Assembly: GCF_001426865.1 (NCBI RefSeq)
Contig: NZ_LMFO01000014.1
Location: forward strand, 1 to 55,305
DNA from: Paenibacillus sp. Root52
GTDB lineage: Bacteria > Bacillota > Bacilli > Paenibacillales > Paenibacillaceae
DNA: 55,305 bases
Reading direction: 5' to 3'
The position numbers and the translations under genes are program-made. The notes under the pieces were generated by a model. The model was not told the DNA's origin, made no database searches, and saw only the letters and a list, made by a program, of their open reading frames with translations. This document shows, in pieces, positions 1 to 7,490 of the stretch (positions are counted from its first letter, which is position 1; the number at the start of each line of letters is the position of its first letter).

Positions 1-11
1 CAACGGAAACT

Positions 12-48
12 AAAAAAACTGACGCCGGTAGAGTACCGACGCCAGTTT
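12..48 (-). terminator. Intrinsic terminator ending the leftmost small-gene cluster
   Basis: A 13-bp imperfect inverted repeat (AAACTGACGCCGG against CCGACGCCAGTTT, two mismatches) with a 7-nt loop. Read on the minus strand it is followed by a run of seven T. It lies just after the 52-residue gene, so it probably ends that transcript. Confidence 0.75.
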
Positions 49-76
49 GCAGCCTAGGGTCTTTTTATAGTGTCTA

Positions 77-235
77 TTAAATGGGGTCTTGACCATGGGT
101 GAAGGGGTGCTTATATTCTAACGTCTGCAGAAAATCGGAAAATTCTACTCGCCACTCTTCAATTCGCTCTACGTAATGATCAGGGACATAAAAATAGTGG
201 CCATCCGGGCTATAATATGAAATCTTCATTATCAT
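77..235 (-). CDS. Small hypothetical protein (52 aa)
   Basis: Not recognised. It starts MIMKISYYSP and ends HGQDPI. It is supported by a near-perfect ribosome binding site (AAGGAGGTTT) 5-8 nt before the first ATG, by its place 52 nt after the 132-residue gene on the same strand, and by a terminator right after it. An alternative start is the ATG two codons in. It is rich in Tyr, His and Glu, with no membrane segment, so it is probably a small cytoplasmic protein. Function unknown. Confidence 0.6.
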   Translation of the reverse strand: MIMKISYYSPDGHYFYVPDHYVERIEEWRVEFSDFLQTLEYKHPFTHGQDPI

Positions 236-287
236 TGAACAAACCTCCTTCTGACTTACCGTTCCGGTTGTAACTTCATATACAAAC

Positions 288-686
288 TCACAGTTTTAAG
301 ATTTCCATGCCTTCCCTGAGTTCTTCCGTCACAACAGTACTAAATTCAATGCTATTCGCCAGTTCACTTTCCGTCTTATGTACAAGGTAGTAGGAGTACT
401 TCTGCATCAACTCATGCTGGTTTAATTCAATCGGTAGTTTAATGATCTCTATCTCATCCGATCCAGCATGGAATCGGTATCCTCGCTCTCCACGCCCTAC
501 TTTCATCACCGTTTTGATCACGAATAACTCATCTCGTGTAGAGCTATTGATCAACTCAGATCTCTTCTGTTCCAGATCAAGTACAGCCTTATCATCGACA
601 TCTTTGCTTTTGAATGCTGCAATCTCATTCTCAACTTCTATAATAGCTCTCATTCGGCTAGCCAGTTGTGTAGCTAATGAATACAA
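288..686 (-). CDS. Hypothetical protein (132 aa), helical N-terminus
   Basis: Not recognised. It opens with a TTG codon placed 7 nt after an AGGAGG ribosome binding site. The first 50 residues are charged and heptad-like (IIEVENEIAAF, LDLEQKRSELI), suggesting a helical hairpin or coiled coil. The second half alternates hydrophobic and polar residues as in beta strands. There is no signal peptide or membrane segment. It follows the 68-residue membrane protein by 39 nt and precedes the 52-residue gene, so the three small genes probably form one transcript. Function unknown. Confidence 0.65.
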   Translation of the reverse strand: MYSLATQLASRMRAIIEVENEIAAFKSKDVDDKAVLDLEQKRSELINSSTRDELFVIKTVMKVGRGERGYRFHAGSDEIEIIKLPIELNQHELMQKYSYYLVHKTESELANSIEFSTVVTEELREGMEILKL

Positions 687-725
687 TTGATGTCCTCCTG
701 TTCAGTTGACGAACATGCCTGCTCA

Positions 726-932
726 CTAATGATCCATATGATGAGAGGCTTGATCCAGCATTTGCAGTACTCCCATGATAAGAAATAAGCATGACATCAT
801 GATGAGCGAGTATCCGATCCATCGGGATGCCGTACGATCCATCATACGACGATTCGAGGTATGCGTTACATAACGCGGACTAACAATAAACATAAGACCT
901 ACGCCAATGATCAGAAGAGCCATATAGAACAT
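726..932 (-). CDS. Small membrane protein (68 aa), two predicted TM helices
   Basis: Not recognised. Two hydrophobic stretches (about residues 2-18 and 38-57, containing LLIIGVGLMFIV and LIMMSCLFLIMGV) are separated by a basic loop with several Arg, giving a two-helix hairpin. The C-terminus is His-rich (HHMDH). A GGGGGG ribosome binding site lies 6 nt before the ATG. It is the first gene of the leftmost minus-strand cluster. The left end of the repeat element abuts its ribosome binding site, so transcription probably starts in or beyond that element. Confidence 0.6.
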   Translation of the reverse strand: MFYMALLIIGVGLMFIVSPRYVTHTSNRRMMDRTASRWIGYSLIMMSCLFLIMGVLQMLDQASHHMDH

Positions 933-948
933 GTAAATCCCCCCCTCT

Positions 949-1169
949 AAGTGCGTGTTAAAAAAGGTCGGTTTTCAGTACCGAGAAGCTGGGATGAAGA
1001 TAGAAATGGAGTAGCGGAACGTAGGCAAAACTACGTGAGCAACTACATTGTTTCCGAAGGAAACAAGCTTCGTAAGCATCCACTTATTTCGGCTGAATTC
1101 CATATCGGACGCTGAGATGCCGCTCGCGCATCCTTCGTAATCAAAAGCGGACTTTTTGAACAACCTCTT
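949..1169. repeat. Terminal-inverted-repeat element, copy 1 (MITE-like)
   Basis: A roughly 221-bp non-coding element. Its ends form an imperfect inverted repeat sharing TGTTCAAAAAG (left AAGTGCGTGTTaAAAAAGG, right CTTTTTGAACAACCTCTT). The body recurs at the right end of the window (from 55146) in the same orientation, with long identical blocks such as GAAATGGAGTAGCGGA and CGCTGAGATGCCG. Relative to copy 3, copy 1 has an extra roughly 35-40 bp segment holding small palindromes (TGTTTCC-GAA-GGAAACA). The right end overlaps the vanZ stop codon; the left end abuts the ribosome binding site of the 68-residue membrane protein. No transposase is encoded. The 62-residue frame inside it is not considered a gene. 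Confidence 0.8.
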
Positions 1170-1720
1170 TAGGTGTGACTTTTGTTTGCATCATATCGTT
1201 TCTTCACAGTACGCTCAGGTTCACCTGCTATCATCCGTTTCACCCCACTAACCAACGCAAAGAGAACATACCCAATGATTCCACCCGCAGTATTGAGGAT
1301 AAGATCATCCACATCAAATACACCCATACCGGTCAATAGCTGTGTCACCTCATAGGCCAGACTGAGCAGTAGAGATAACACCAACACGCTTGCCCCCGCC
1401 AACAACTTGTTACCCATTAGCACAGGAATAAATATACCTAGTGGAATAAAAGCGAGCACATTGCCAAACAGATGAATGGCACTACCCGGTCGACCCAACG
1501 ACACACTATGCCAGTCTCTTGCAATCTCCTGAAATGGCGTTAAGTTGACAATTCGTGTATGAATAAGGTCTGGCTCTTGCATGAGCAACTTAAGTTGAGT
1601 CAGTACCAATTTAATATCAACCGGGTTACCTTTAAATAAGATCAGCTTAGTTAACAGATATAGATAGATGACCAAAGCGGAGATCCATAAGAGTTGGATT
1701 AATATTTTTTGGGTTTTCAT
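1169..1720 (-). CDS. vanZ: VanZ family membrane protein
   Basis: VanZ proteins are small integral membrane proteins; in glycopeptide-resistance clusters they give low-level teicoplanin resistance by an unclear mechanism. This 183-residue protein has a first TM helix (about residues 9-27), then the family block NVLAFIPLGIFIP (about 87-99), a helix at about 105-120, and the signature EVTQLL...GVFDVDDLILNTAGG (about 124-150), followed by a last helix. A GGAGG ribosome binding site is 7 nt before the ATG. It follows vanY by 63 nt on the same strand and ends exactly where the repeat element begins. Family is clear; the gene symbol rests on the vanY-vanZ order. Confidence 0.85.
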   Translation of the reverse strand: MKTQKILIQLLWISALVIYLYLLTKLILFKGNPVDIKLVLTQLKLLMQEPDLIHTRIVNLTPFQEIARDWHSVSLGRPGSAIHLFGNVLAFIPLGIFIPVLMGNKLLAGASVLVLSLLLSLAYEVTQLLTGMGVFDVDDLILNTAGGIIGYVLFALVSGVKRMIAGEPERTVKKRYDANKSHT

Positions 1721-1783
1721 GATGGAACCTCCATTATATTGTACGATTGCGAGTATGCAAATGTTGCGATGTTACTGGTAATG

Positions 1784-2647
1784 TTACTCCTTCACCGTCA
1801 CGACGACGCCGTCCATGTTATCGCCCGATATCTCATATGAACGGTTCTCAGGGATGTATACCGCCTGTTCTCGGGAAGCAGTGTAATAATGAACGTGATA
1901 GGTCTGACCCTCAACATCAACAGTCAGGCTCTTCTTGTCCTTAAGCAGCTCCAGATATTGCTCCAATGCCAAATTTCGCTGAACCATGACGGCACTATGC
2001 GGTAAACCTACATAACGAAAGTGCCAGGGTTCGTATTGAATCCCTGTAATATGTACCTTGTCCTTCGGATACCGTAAAATGAAACCATATTTCCAAGCAT
2101 TCTGCTCCAGCCATGCCCCTTCTGGTGCTTCACTCATGGCGGCTAGTGTAGAGCCTACATCTACGGACAAGCCTAGATTATGTTCACTGTGCCCTGGAGG
2201 GAGCGCATAATCTAAACCCTTTTGCTCATACAATCGCGCTTGTTCTGCCAAGTCCCGATAACCACTACTTATAATAAAATATCGGACATCATCGTGGCCA
2301 GCGGCTTCAACCATCTTCTCGAACGCTTGGGCTACGTAACGCGATAACATGATGTTCTGATCCATCAAGCCGTATCCACGCACCAACTCGTTCTGTTCAG
2401 CTAAATTCACAATATCCGTTCTCATGCCCTCTGGATGAACAGGATACTCCGAATTAACGAGTAATAGATTACCTTTATGTACTTCATTTTTCATATCTAC
2501 ATGAATGGTTTGGGCGTATTGTGTATGAATCTCATTCGTATACTGAATCTCGATCATCGGTTCGGTCGGTTCTTGTAACCAAGCAGTTGATCTGCTAAAA
2601 ATATAACCCACGGCAATGATACATATCAAAAATCCCCACTTTTTCAT
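1784..2647 (-). CDS. vanY: VanY-type D-alanyl-D-alanine carboxypeptidase
   Basis: Zn-dependent peptidase of family M15B that removes the terminal D-Ala of peptidoglycan precursors, acting outside the membrane behind an N-terminal anchor. The start is set at MKKWGFL, where AGGAGG lies 9 nt upstream; the longer frame (MRKRRSVE) is the ribosome binding site itself. Signal anchor at about residues 3-20. Metal and catalytic motifs are intact: SGYR, SEHNLGLSVDV (Zn-binding His and Asp) and EPWHFRYVG (catalytic Glu and third Zn-binding His). The C-terminal block around NAWKYGFILRYP and SYEISGDNMDGV closely resembles VanY of acquired glycopeptide-resistance clusters as I remember it, more than generic M15 enzymes. 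It sits between vanS and vanZ. Confidence 0.9.
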   Translation of the reverse strand: MKKWGFLICIIAVGYIFSRSTAWLQEPTEPMIEIQYTNEIHTQYAQTIHVDMKNEVHKGNLLLVNSEYPVHPEGMRTDIVNLAEQNELVRGYGLMDQNIMLSRYVAQAFEKMVEAAGHDDVRYFIISSGYRDLAEQARLYEQKGLDYALPPGHSEHNLGLSVDVGSTLAAMSEAPEGAWLEQNAWKYGFILRYPKDKVHITGIQYEPWHFRYVGLPHSAVMVQRNLALEQYLELLKDKKSLTVDVEGQTYHVHYYTASREQAVYIPENRSYEISGDNMDGVVVTVKE

Positions 2648-2713
2648 CTCCACGCTCCTCCTTTTCCTCATTAAATCAAGGATAGAAGAAACTAGTTAAA
2701 TAAAAGCAGGGCA

Positions 2714-2799
2714 ATTCTAAAGTTTTTCTTAAATTAGAGTGTTTCTTATAACTATTTCATTTGATTTGATTTCATTTAAATTCATTTATATTCACTTCA
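2714..2799 (-). promoter_or_regulatory. Candidate VanR-controlled promoter region upstream of vanY
   Basis: The 149-nt gap between vanS and vanY is very AT-rich. On the minus strand the motif TGAA is repeated with starts spaced 5, 10, 10 and 15 nt (2752-2799), which puts the copies on the same or opposite DNA face, as for OmpR-family direct repeats. A TAGAAT -10-like box lies at 2714-2719. The spacing is seen directly; VanR binding and the promoter role are inferred. Confidence 0.35.
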
Positions 2800-3885
2800 C
2801 GCTAGCGCGGGGAGTCGAATCTCAAATACCGTCCGTACAACATCACTTTGAGCCGATATGGCTCCATCATGCTGCTCCACAATATTCTTTGCGATAAACA
2901 GCCCTAGACCTGTTCCACCCTCCTGAGGTGTCCGCGAGCGATCGCCGGTATAATACATATCGAATATATGGGGCAAATCTTCTACATCAATATGTCCTCC
3001 ATAATTCATGACCTGAACGATGACTTGTCCCGCTTCATTACGCCCGTTAATATCTACGTATAGGCCGTCCTTACCGTGGCGGGCCGCATTAATCAAGAGA
3101 TTTTCGAACACACGAGCAAGCAGCTCACCATCCCCGGAAATGATTAATTCGGGATCCACGTTCAATCGAGTAACCAAGTGGTTCTTTTCAAATACCGGAT
3201 ACAACTCCTCACTCAACTGTCGGAGCAATTCGCTAATATCCAGTCGCTTTTTCTCAAGTGGTAACATGCCGTAGTTCATTCGTGTAATTTCAAACAAATC
3301 ATCAATTAGTTTCTCTAAACGCTGGGACTTGGTATATGCAATGGAAGTAAAATGCCTAACCTGCTCCTCTGTAAGTTGATCATCCTTCACCAATAGATCT
3401 AGATAACCTAACACGGAGGTTAAAGGGGTTCGCAGATCATGTGCTAGATTCACCACCAGCTGATCCTTGCTGTTCTCTGCAAAATCACCCCGCTCTACCG
3501 CTTCCTTGAGCTTGAGACTTGCTAAATTAATATCCTCGGCAATGGTTCCTAATTCGTCTTTGGAGGAGATCTGCACCCGATGCTGAAAATCTCCATTGGC
3601 CAAGTGTCTTATACCTACAGAGATGTCTTTAAAGTAGGTAACATAGGGTTTGGTAAACCAGAAGAAGAACAATATTGCAAGTGGAATGAACAGGAGTAAG
3701 AAAAAATAAATATCCCCAATGCTCTTCATAAAATGACGATACTCAGCAAGCTGATCTTCTGCCCGCACTCCCGAATAGAAGTATTGCATCAGTTTGTACA
3801 CACCATAGGTAATCGCACCAGAGGCGAGCATACTCAGCCCAAGTAACAGAATCATCGTTGTTCGAAAACTTCTACGTTTATTCAT
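2797..3885 (-). CDS. vanS: VanS-type sensor histidine kinase
   Basis: Membrane sensor kinase of the VanS group. Two TM helices (about residues 12-30 and 52-72) flank a short external loop of about 20-25 residues. A HAMP region follows (LANGDFQHRVQI), then the H-box NLAHDLRTPLTSVLGYLDLL with the phospho-accepting His, the N-box ENLLINAARHG, and the G-boxes ending GGTGLGLFIAKNI. The ATG at 3885 overlaps the vanR stop in an ATGAATAA arrangement, so translation is probably coupled; an upstream GTG at 3903 is less likely. The loop is short, as in VanS proteins thought to sense glycopeptides or wall damage. Assignment to VanS rather than a generic kinase rests on the H-box and neighbours. Confidence 0.8.
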   Translation of the reverse strand: MNKRRSFRTTMILLLGLSMLASGAITYGVYKLMQYFYSGVRAEDQLAEYRHFMKSIGDIYFFLLLFIPLAILFFFWFTKPYVTYFKDISVGIRHLANGDFQHRVQISSKDELGTIAEDINLASLKLKEAVERGDFAENSKDQLVVNLAHDLRTPLTSVLGYLDLLVKDDQLTEEQVRHFTSIAYTKSQRLEKLIDDLFEITRMNYGMLPLEKKRLDISELLRQLSEELYPVFEKNHLVTRLNVDPELIISGDGELLARVFENLLINAARHGKDGLYVDINGRNEAGQVIVQVMNYGGHIDVEDLPHIFDMYYTGDRSRTPQEGGTGLGLFIAKNIVEQHDGAISAQSDVVRTVFEIRLPALA

Positions 3886-4573
3886 TGAATGTGTACCCCA
3901 CACCCCAAATTGTTTTGATAAACTTGTTCTTGTCTATGTCTTCACCAAGCTTCTTACGCAGAGTTCGAATATGAACCATAACGGTATTACCGCTCTCATA
4001 ATACGCCTCTCCCCACACTTGTTCAAAAATGCTCTCTGCACTAAAGACCTGTTTGGGATGGCTAGCAAGCAGATATAAAATATCGAATTCCTTCGGTGTT
4101 AACTCTACAGGCTTGCCGTAGAGCATAACACTATGCTGATCGGGAGAGATCACAAGCCCACCCTTCTCGAGAACAGAGCGCTGGACAGATGGTGCCTGAC
4201 TGAATTGAAGCGAACGGCGTAGCTGTGAATTCACACGGGCAACCAGCTCCATCGGATTAAACGGCTTCGTCATGTAATCGTCCGCACCCATCACAAGTCC
4301 CGTAATTTTGTCCATATCCGAGGTCTTCGCGCTCAGAAAAATAATAGGCATATGGTGCTGCTCCCGAATTTTGCGGGTCACCTCATATCCGTCCATACCA
4401 GGCATCATAATATCCAAAATCGCTAAATCTATCGCTTGTGTCTGAACAGCCTGAACCGCTGTTTTCCCATCGAATGCTTTGATGACATGATATCCTTCTT
4501 TTTGCAGGTGCAAAGCAACCAAATCCGCAATCTCAACTTCATCATCTGCAATCAAAATCGTAATACGTTTCAT
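3878..4573 (-). CDS. vanR: VanR-type response regulator (OmpR family)
   Basis: A 231-residue DNA-binding response regulator. The receiver domain (about 1-120) has the acidic pair DDE, phospho-acceptor Asp in LAILDIMMPGMDG, the conserved Ser/Thr in FLSAKTS and Lys in YMTKPFNP. A winged-helix OmpR-type output domain follows (VELTPKEFDILYLLASHP, ending VWGVGYTF-like IKTIWGVGYTFNE). It is the first gene of the vanR-vanS pair and overlaps vanS by 8 nt. It is transcribed divergently from the WYL regulator across an 84-nt gap. It presumably activates vanY-vanZ when phosphorylated by VanS (inferred from the family). Confidence 0.85.
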   Translation of the reverse strand: MKRITILIADDEVEIADLVALHLQKEGYHVIKAFDGKTAVQAVQTQAIDLAILDIMMPGMDGYEVTRKIREQHHMPIIFLSAKTSDMDKITGLVMGADDYMTKPFNPMELVARVNSQLRRSLQFSQAPSVQRSVLEKGGLVISPDQHSVMLYGKPVELTPKEFDILYLLASHPKQVFSAESIFEQVWGEAYYESGNTVMVHIRTLRKKLGEDIDKNKFIKTIWGVGYTFNE

Positions 4574-4657
4574 TGCCTATTCCACTCCTATATGTGATAG
4601 TGGGCAGTATAATCTATCTGAATCTAACATAATCAACGATCGAAAGGAAACCCACTC

Positions 4658-5608
4658 ATGAAACTGGATCGTTTATTAGCCATCGTGGTTCTGCTGGTCA
4701 ATCGAGGTCGTGTACAGGCCAAAGATTTGGCGGATACGTTTGAAGTGTCTATCCGTACCATTTATAGAGATATCGACACACTGGGTCAAGCTGGCATCCC
4801 TGTCGTTACGTATCAAGGCGCTAGTGGCGGAATTGGTCTTGCAGATGGCTATCGGCTTGACCGTAACGTGCTGACAGATCAAGATCTGGCATCAATCGTG
4901 ACCGCACTTCGTAGTATCTCTACTTCTCATAGCAACGTGGCACGTGATCTCTTGGTGGAGAAGCTCAGCAGTATTGTACCTGAAGCCAAAAATGAAGATT
5001 TCCAGTCCAATACGAGCCGCTTCATTGTCGATTATTCAACTTGGACACATCCCGAAGCATTGCAGATCAAGCTTCAGTTGATCGAATCGGGGATGGACCA
5101 GTCACGGCTCATCACCTTCACCTATTGCAGTGCTGGAGGAGATCAGACGATCCGAACTGTTGAACCCCACACGCTGGTGCTCAAGCGACATTCTTGGTAT
5201 CTCTATGCATTCTGCCATGAGCGGAATCAATTCCGCATGTTCAAGCTAGTCCGTATGCGAGATGTAACCCTTGCACAAGGGTATTTTGAGCGAAGGCTTA
5301 TACAACCACATGACAGACCCTGGCAGCAAGAATGGGTGGCACCCGACAACCAGGCTCCTCTGACCCTACGATTCCACGCTCGTGCCCGTCATCTAGCAGA
5401 AGAATGGTTTGGCATTGAAAATGTCATTCCCGATGGAAACGGATATTACATCAGTCAGGTCGCCTTTCCAGAAGATAACTGGCTGTACGGCTTCATTTTG
5501 GGCTTTGGAGCAGATGTCGAGGTGTTAGAGCCAGAGCATATCCGAGTTACAATAAGGCAAATGGCAGAACAGATTGTACAAAATTATACTTCTGCATCTC
5601 AAACCTGA
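4658..5608 (+). CDS. WYL-domain transcriptional regulator (YafY family)
   Basis: A 316-residue regulator. An N-terminal HTH of the DeoR type (LAIVVLLVNRGRVQAKDLADTFEVS, IRTIYRDIDTL) is followed by a WYL domain near residues 140-230 (FTYCSAGG, VEPHTLVLKRHSWYLYAFC, FRMFKLVRM) and a WCX-like C-terminal extension. YafY-type proteins bind small ligands or nucleic acid through the WYL domain and usually control a neighbouring gene. The likely target is the zinc-ribbon/GyrI-like gene 71 nt downstream on the same strand. A ribosome binding site (AAAGGAAA) precedes the ATG. The family is clear; ligand and target are inferred. Confidence 0.85.
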   Translation: MKLDRLLAIVVLLVNRGRVQAKDLADTFEVSIRTIYRDIDTLGQAGIPVVTYQGASGGIGLADGYRLDRNVLTDQDLASIVTALRSISTSHSNVARDLLVEKLSSIVPEAKNEDFQSNTSRFIVDYSTWTHPEALQIKLQLIESGMDQSRLITFTYCSAGGDQTIRTVEPHTLVLKRHSWYLYAFCHERNQFRMFKLVRMRDVTLAQGYFERRLIQPHDRPWQQEWVAPDNQAPLTLRFHARARHLAEEWFGIENVIPDGNGYYISQVAFPEDNWLYGFILGFGADVEVLEPEHIRVTIRQMAEQIVQNYTSASQT

Positions 5609-5679
5609 CAGACTGCTGTCTAGTTCCTCTCGGTATACTTTCCATATATTCAGTTACAACTATCGAGGAGGAATTGATA

Positions 5680-6501
5680 ATGAACACGACGTTATGCCAA
5701 AGCTGCGGTATGCCGCTAACAACTCCAGCACAGTTCGGAACAGAGGCTGATGGGAACGCTACAAGAGAGTATTGTATCTACTGTTATAAGGAAGGGCAAT
5801 TCGAGCAGCCTAACATTCCACTAGAAGGTATGATTGAAATGTGCACCGCGATTCTCAAGGAGGAAGGCATGGATGAGGAGTCCGCACGATCTATGCTGCG
5901 GAATCAGCTTCCTTATTTGAAACGATGGAATGGCACTATAATGAGAGGAACCTCGGCAAGCTCAGGGGACGATTCAAATGATACATCTACGGAGTCGAAT
6001 GGTCTGAGCGGTGCGCTTCTTGGATTGTCTGAGCCTGTTCGTTATGTCACACTTCCGGCGAAACGTCTTGCGGGTGTGTCTGCGAGAACAACCAATGCAA
6101 TTGAGATCAGTGGCAAAGGCTGCATTCAAGGCTTGTGGAATCAGTATTTCTCCTCCGACCAACTACCTGCACCAGAGGTAGCTCGCTATGGCTGTTATAG
6201 TGACTATACAGACGGTATTACCGGGGAGTACACCATTCTGGTTGGTCACGAAGTGAATGTGGATGAAGTTTTGCCCGAGGATATGGATTCAGTTCATCTG
6301 CCTCCGGCTACTTACGCCGTGTTCACCTCCAGAAGAGGACCTATGGCAGAAGTTGTAGGTGAAGCTTGGGGAGCAGTATGGGCTTGGGCAGATCAGCATA
6401 AACGTACATTTACAGGGGACTTCGAGCTGTATGATGAACGTAGCATCGACCCTGAGAATGTTCAGGTAGATGTGTATATTGCTGTTCAATCCATGCAATA
6501 G
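5680..6501 (+). CDS. Zinc-ribbon plus GyrI-like (AraC effector-binding) protein
   Basis: A 273-residue two-part protein. Residues 1-80 match the putative zinc-ribbon family: LCQSCGMPL and EYCIYCYKEG give two CxxC pairs, followed by a conserved helical segment (MIEMCTAILKEEGM). After a Ser/Asp-rich linker, residues 115-273 form a GyrI-like/AraC effector-binding domain (VTLPAKRLAGVSARTTN, ... YTILVGHEV, ... YAVFTSRRGPM, ending VYIAVQ), a fold that binds small hydrophobic ligands. The ATG at 5680 is chosen because GAGGAGG lies 8 nt upstream. It probably forms an operon with the WYL regulator. I infer a ligand-sensing or sequestering role; no enzyme motif is seen. Confidence 0.8.
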   Translation: MNTTLCQSCGMPLTTPAQFGTEADGNATREYCIYCYKEGQFEQPNIPLEGMIEMCTAILKEEGMDEESARSMLRNQLPYLKRWNGTIMRGTSASSGDDSNDTSTESNGLSGALLGLSEPVRYVTLPAKRLAGVSARTTNAIEISGKGCIQGLWNQYFSSDQLPAPEVARYGCYSDYTDGITGEYTILVGHEVNVDEVLPEDMDSVHLPPATYAVFTSRRGPMAEVVGEAWGAVWAWADQHKRTFTGDFELYDERSIDPENVQVDVYIAVQSMQ

Positions 6502-6563
6502 ATTGTGATTTTATGTGATAGCAATGACTAATCATAAGTTTATACTCTAGATTCATATTGAGC

Positions 6564-6596
6564 GAGCTATCGGAGGAATCCGATGGCTCTTTGTTA
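6564..6596 (+). terminator. Intrinsic terminator after the GyrI-like gene
   Basis: An 11-bp stem (GAGCTATCGGA / TCCGATGGCTC, one G-T pair) with a GGAA loop, followed by TTTGTT. It lies 62 nt after the stop codon. The T-tract is short, so strength is uncertain. Confidence 0.6.
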
Positions 6597-7015
6597 TGTG
6601 TACTTTTAGCGAATGGAGGTCACTTATTAGAGTCAGATCAACGCCAATGGCTTATTATTTGCGCAAATAGATAACCCTACTCCCTCCAAACAACGGTCTA
6701 AGGTACCAAGTTACTTAGCAAATCCCGTACCTATTCAACCAGACAATATGTCTTAATTAGAGCATGGTTGACTTATCTAAAATTGGGTCTATTCACTTAA
6801 CAACCGATTCTATCCTCCCATATGTCCGCTTCGAAATACAGTCCTTTATTCCTGAATTTCCCTAAAAACGTTTACATCTCTCAAATACCGGGTAAAATCA
6901 CTACAATCCAATTGGAATTACATCATAAATTTGCTCGTTTCATATAACAAGTCACATGTACCTATATAGGTATAAAACATGAATACATAGAAAATGCATC
7001 AAAGGAGGAACCAAG
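6597..7015. other. Intergenic region with two perfect palindromes
   Basis: No credible gene. It holds a 12-bp perfect palindrome ATTTGCGCAAAT (6657-6668) and a 14-bp perfect palindrome TACCTATATAGGTA (6959-6972), the latter 43 nt before the start of the 55-residue ORF and running into TATAAAA. The second is a good candidate operator for that ORF. Confidence 0.4.
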
Positions 7016-7183
7016 ATGATCCGCATGCCTATTCAGCAAATGATCCCGTATCACCACCAATATCCGCGCAACACGGCGACCAATGCTCCAAAAAAGGAGA
7101 ATGAGAGCACTCAAGGCCTATCCTTTCATGAAATTTTGCAGCAAAAGATCGCCAATAAGAACGCTACGCCATCTATGCGCTAA
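7016..7183 (+). CDS. Small hypothetical protein (55 aa)
   Basis: Not recognised. A very good ribosome binding site (AAAGGAGGAACCAAG) precedes the ATG. The N-terminal 25 residues are rich in Gln, Pro, His and Tyr; the C-terminal half has one predicted amphipathic helix (LSFHEILQQKIANK). It stands alone between long intergenic stretches, with a perfect 14-bp palindrome 43 nt upstream that overlaps a possible -10 region. The strong translation signal and own upstream site argue that it is a real, regulated small protein. Function unknown. Confidence 0.55.
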   Translation: MIRMPIQQMIPYHHQYPRNTATNAPKKENESTQGLSFHEILQQKIANKNATPSMR

Positions 7184-7490
7184 TATATTACGGCGTAACC
7201 GTCTCTTGTTCTTATTCGGTTACAACCAGCTTACCGTCCTTCCAGAACGCTAGGGATGACGGTTATTCGCTGTTGTCGAGTACACAACGATCAGATCGGA
7301 TGATGAACTACTAACAAGTGATAGCCTTCGTCCTCACACACGAGGCAGACCCTTCATGTGACGGTTTACCTGGCATTGTACGAGCGTATACCGTATGTAC
7401 AGTGCCCTGTCCACCCTCTATAATGGTTAAAATACTCAGGCAAGCCTAGGTTGCTCACAGGTAGCTGAAGCCATTAGGGGGAAGATCACC
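7184..7490. promoter_or_regulatory. Intergenic region with probable promoter of the racemase-like gene
   Basis: No gene seen. A hairpin (ACCGTCCTTCC / GGGATGACGGT, imperfect) lies at about 7234-7264 and may end the 55-residue gene transcript, though it lacks a T-tract. A sigma-A-like promoter (TGTACA, 17 nt, TATAAT) ends about 65 nt before the next start codon, at about 7395-7424. Confidence 0.4.

Noticed and set aside
975..1163. A 62-codon frame on the minus strand starting MFKKSAFDYEG
   Set aside because: It lies wholly inside repeat copy 1, lacks a ribosome binding site, and the frame is not kept in copies 2 and 3.
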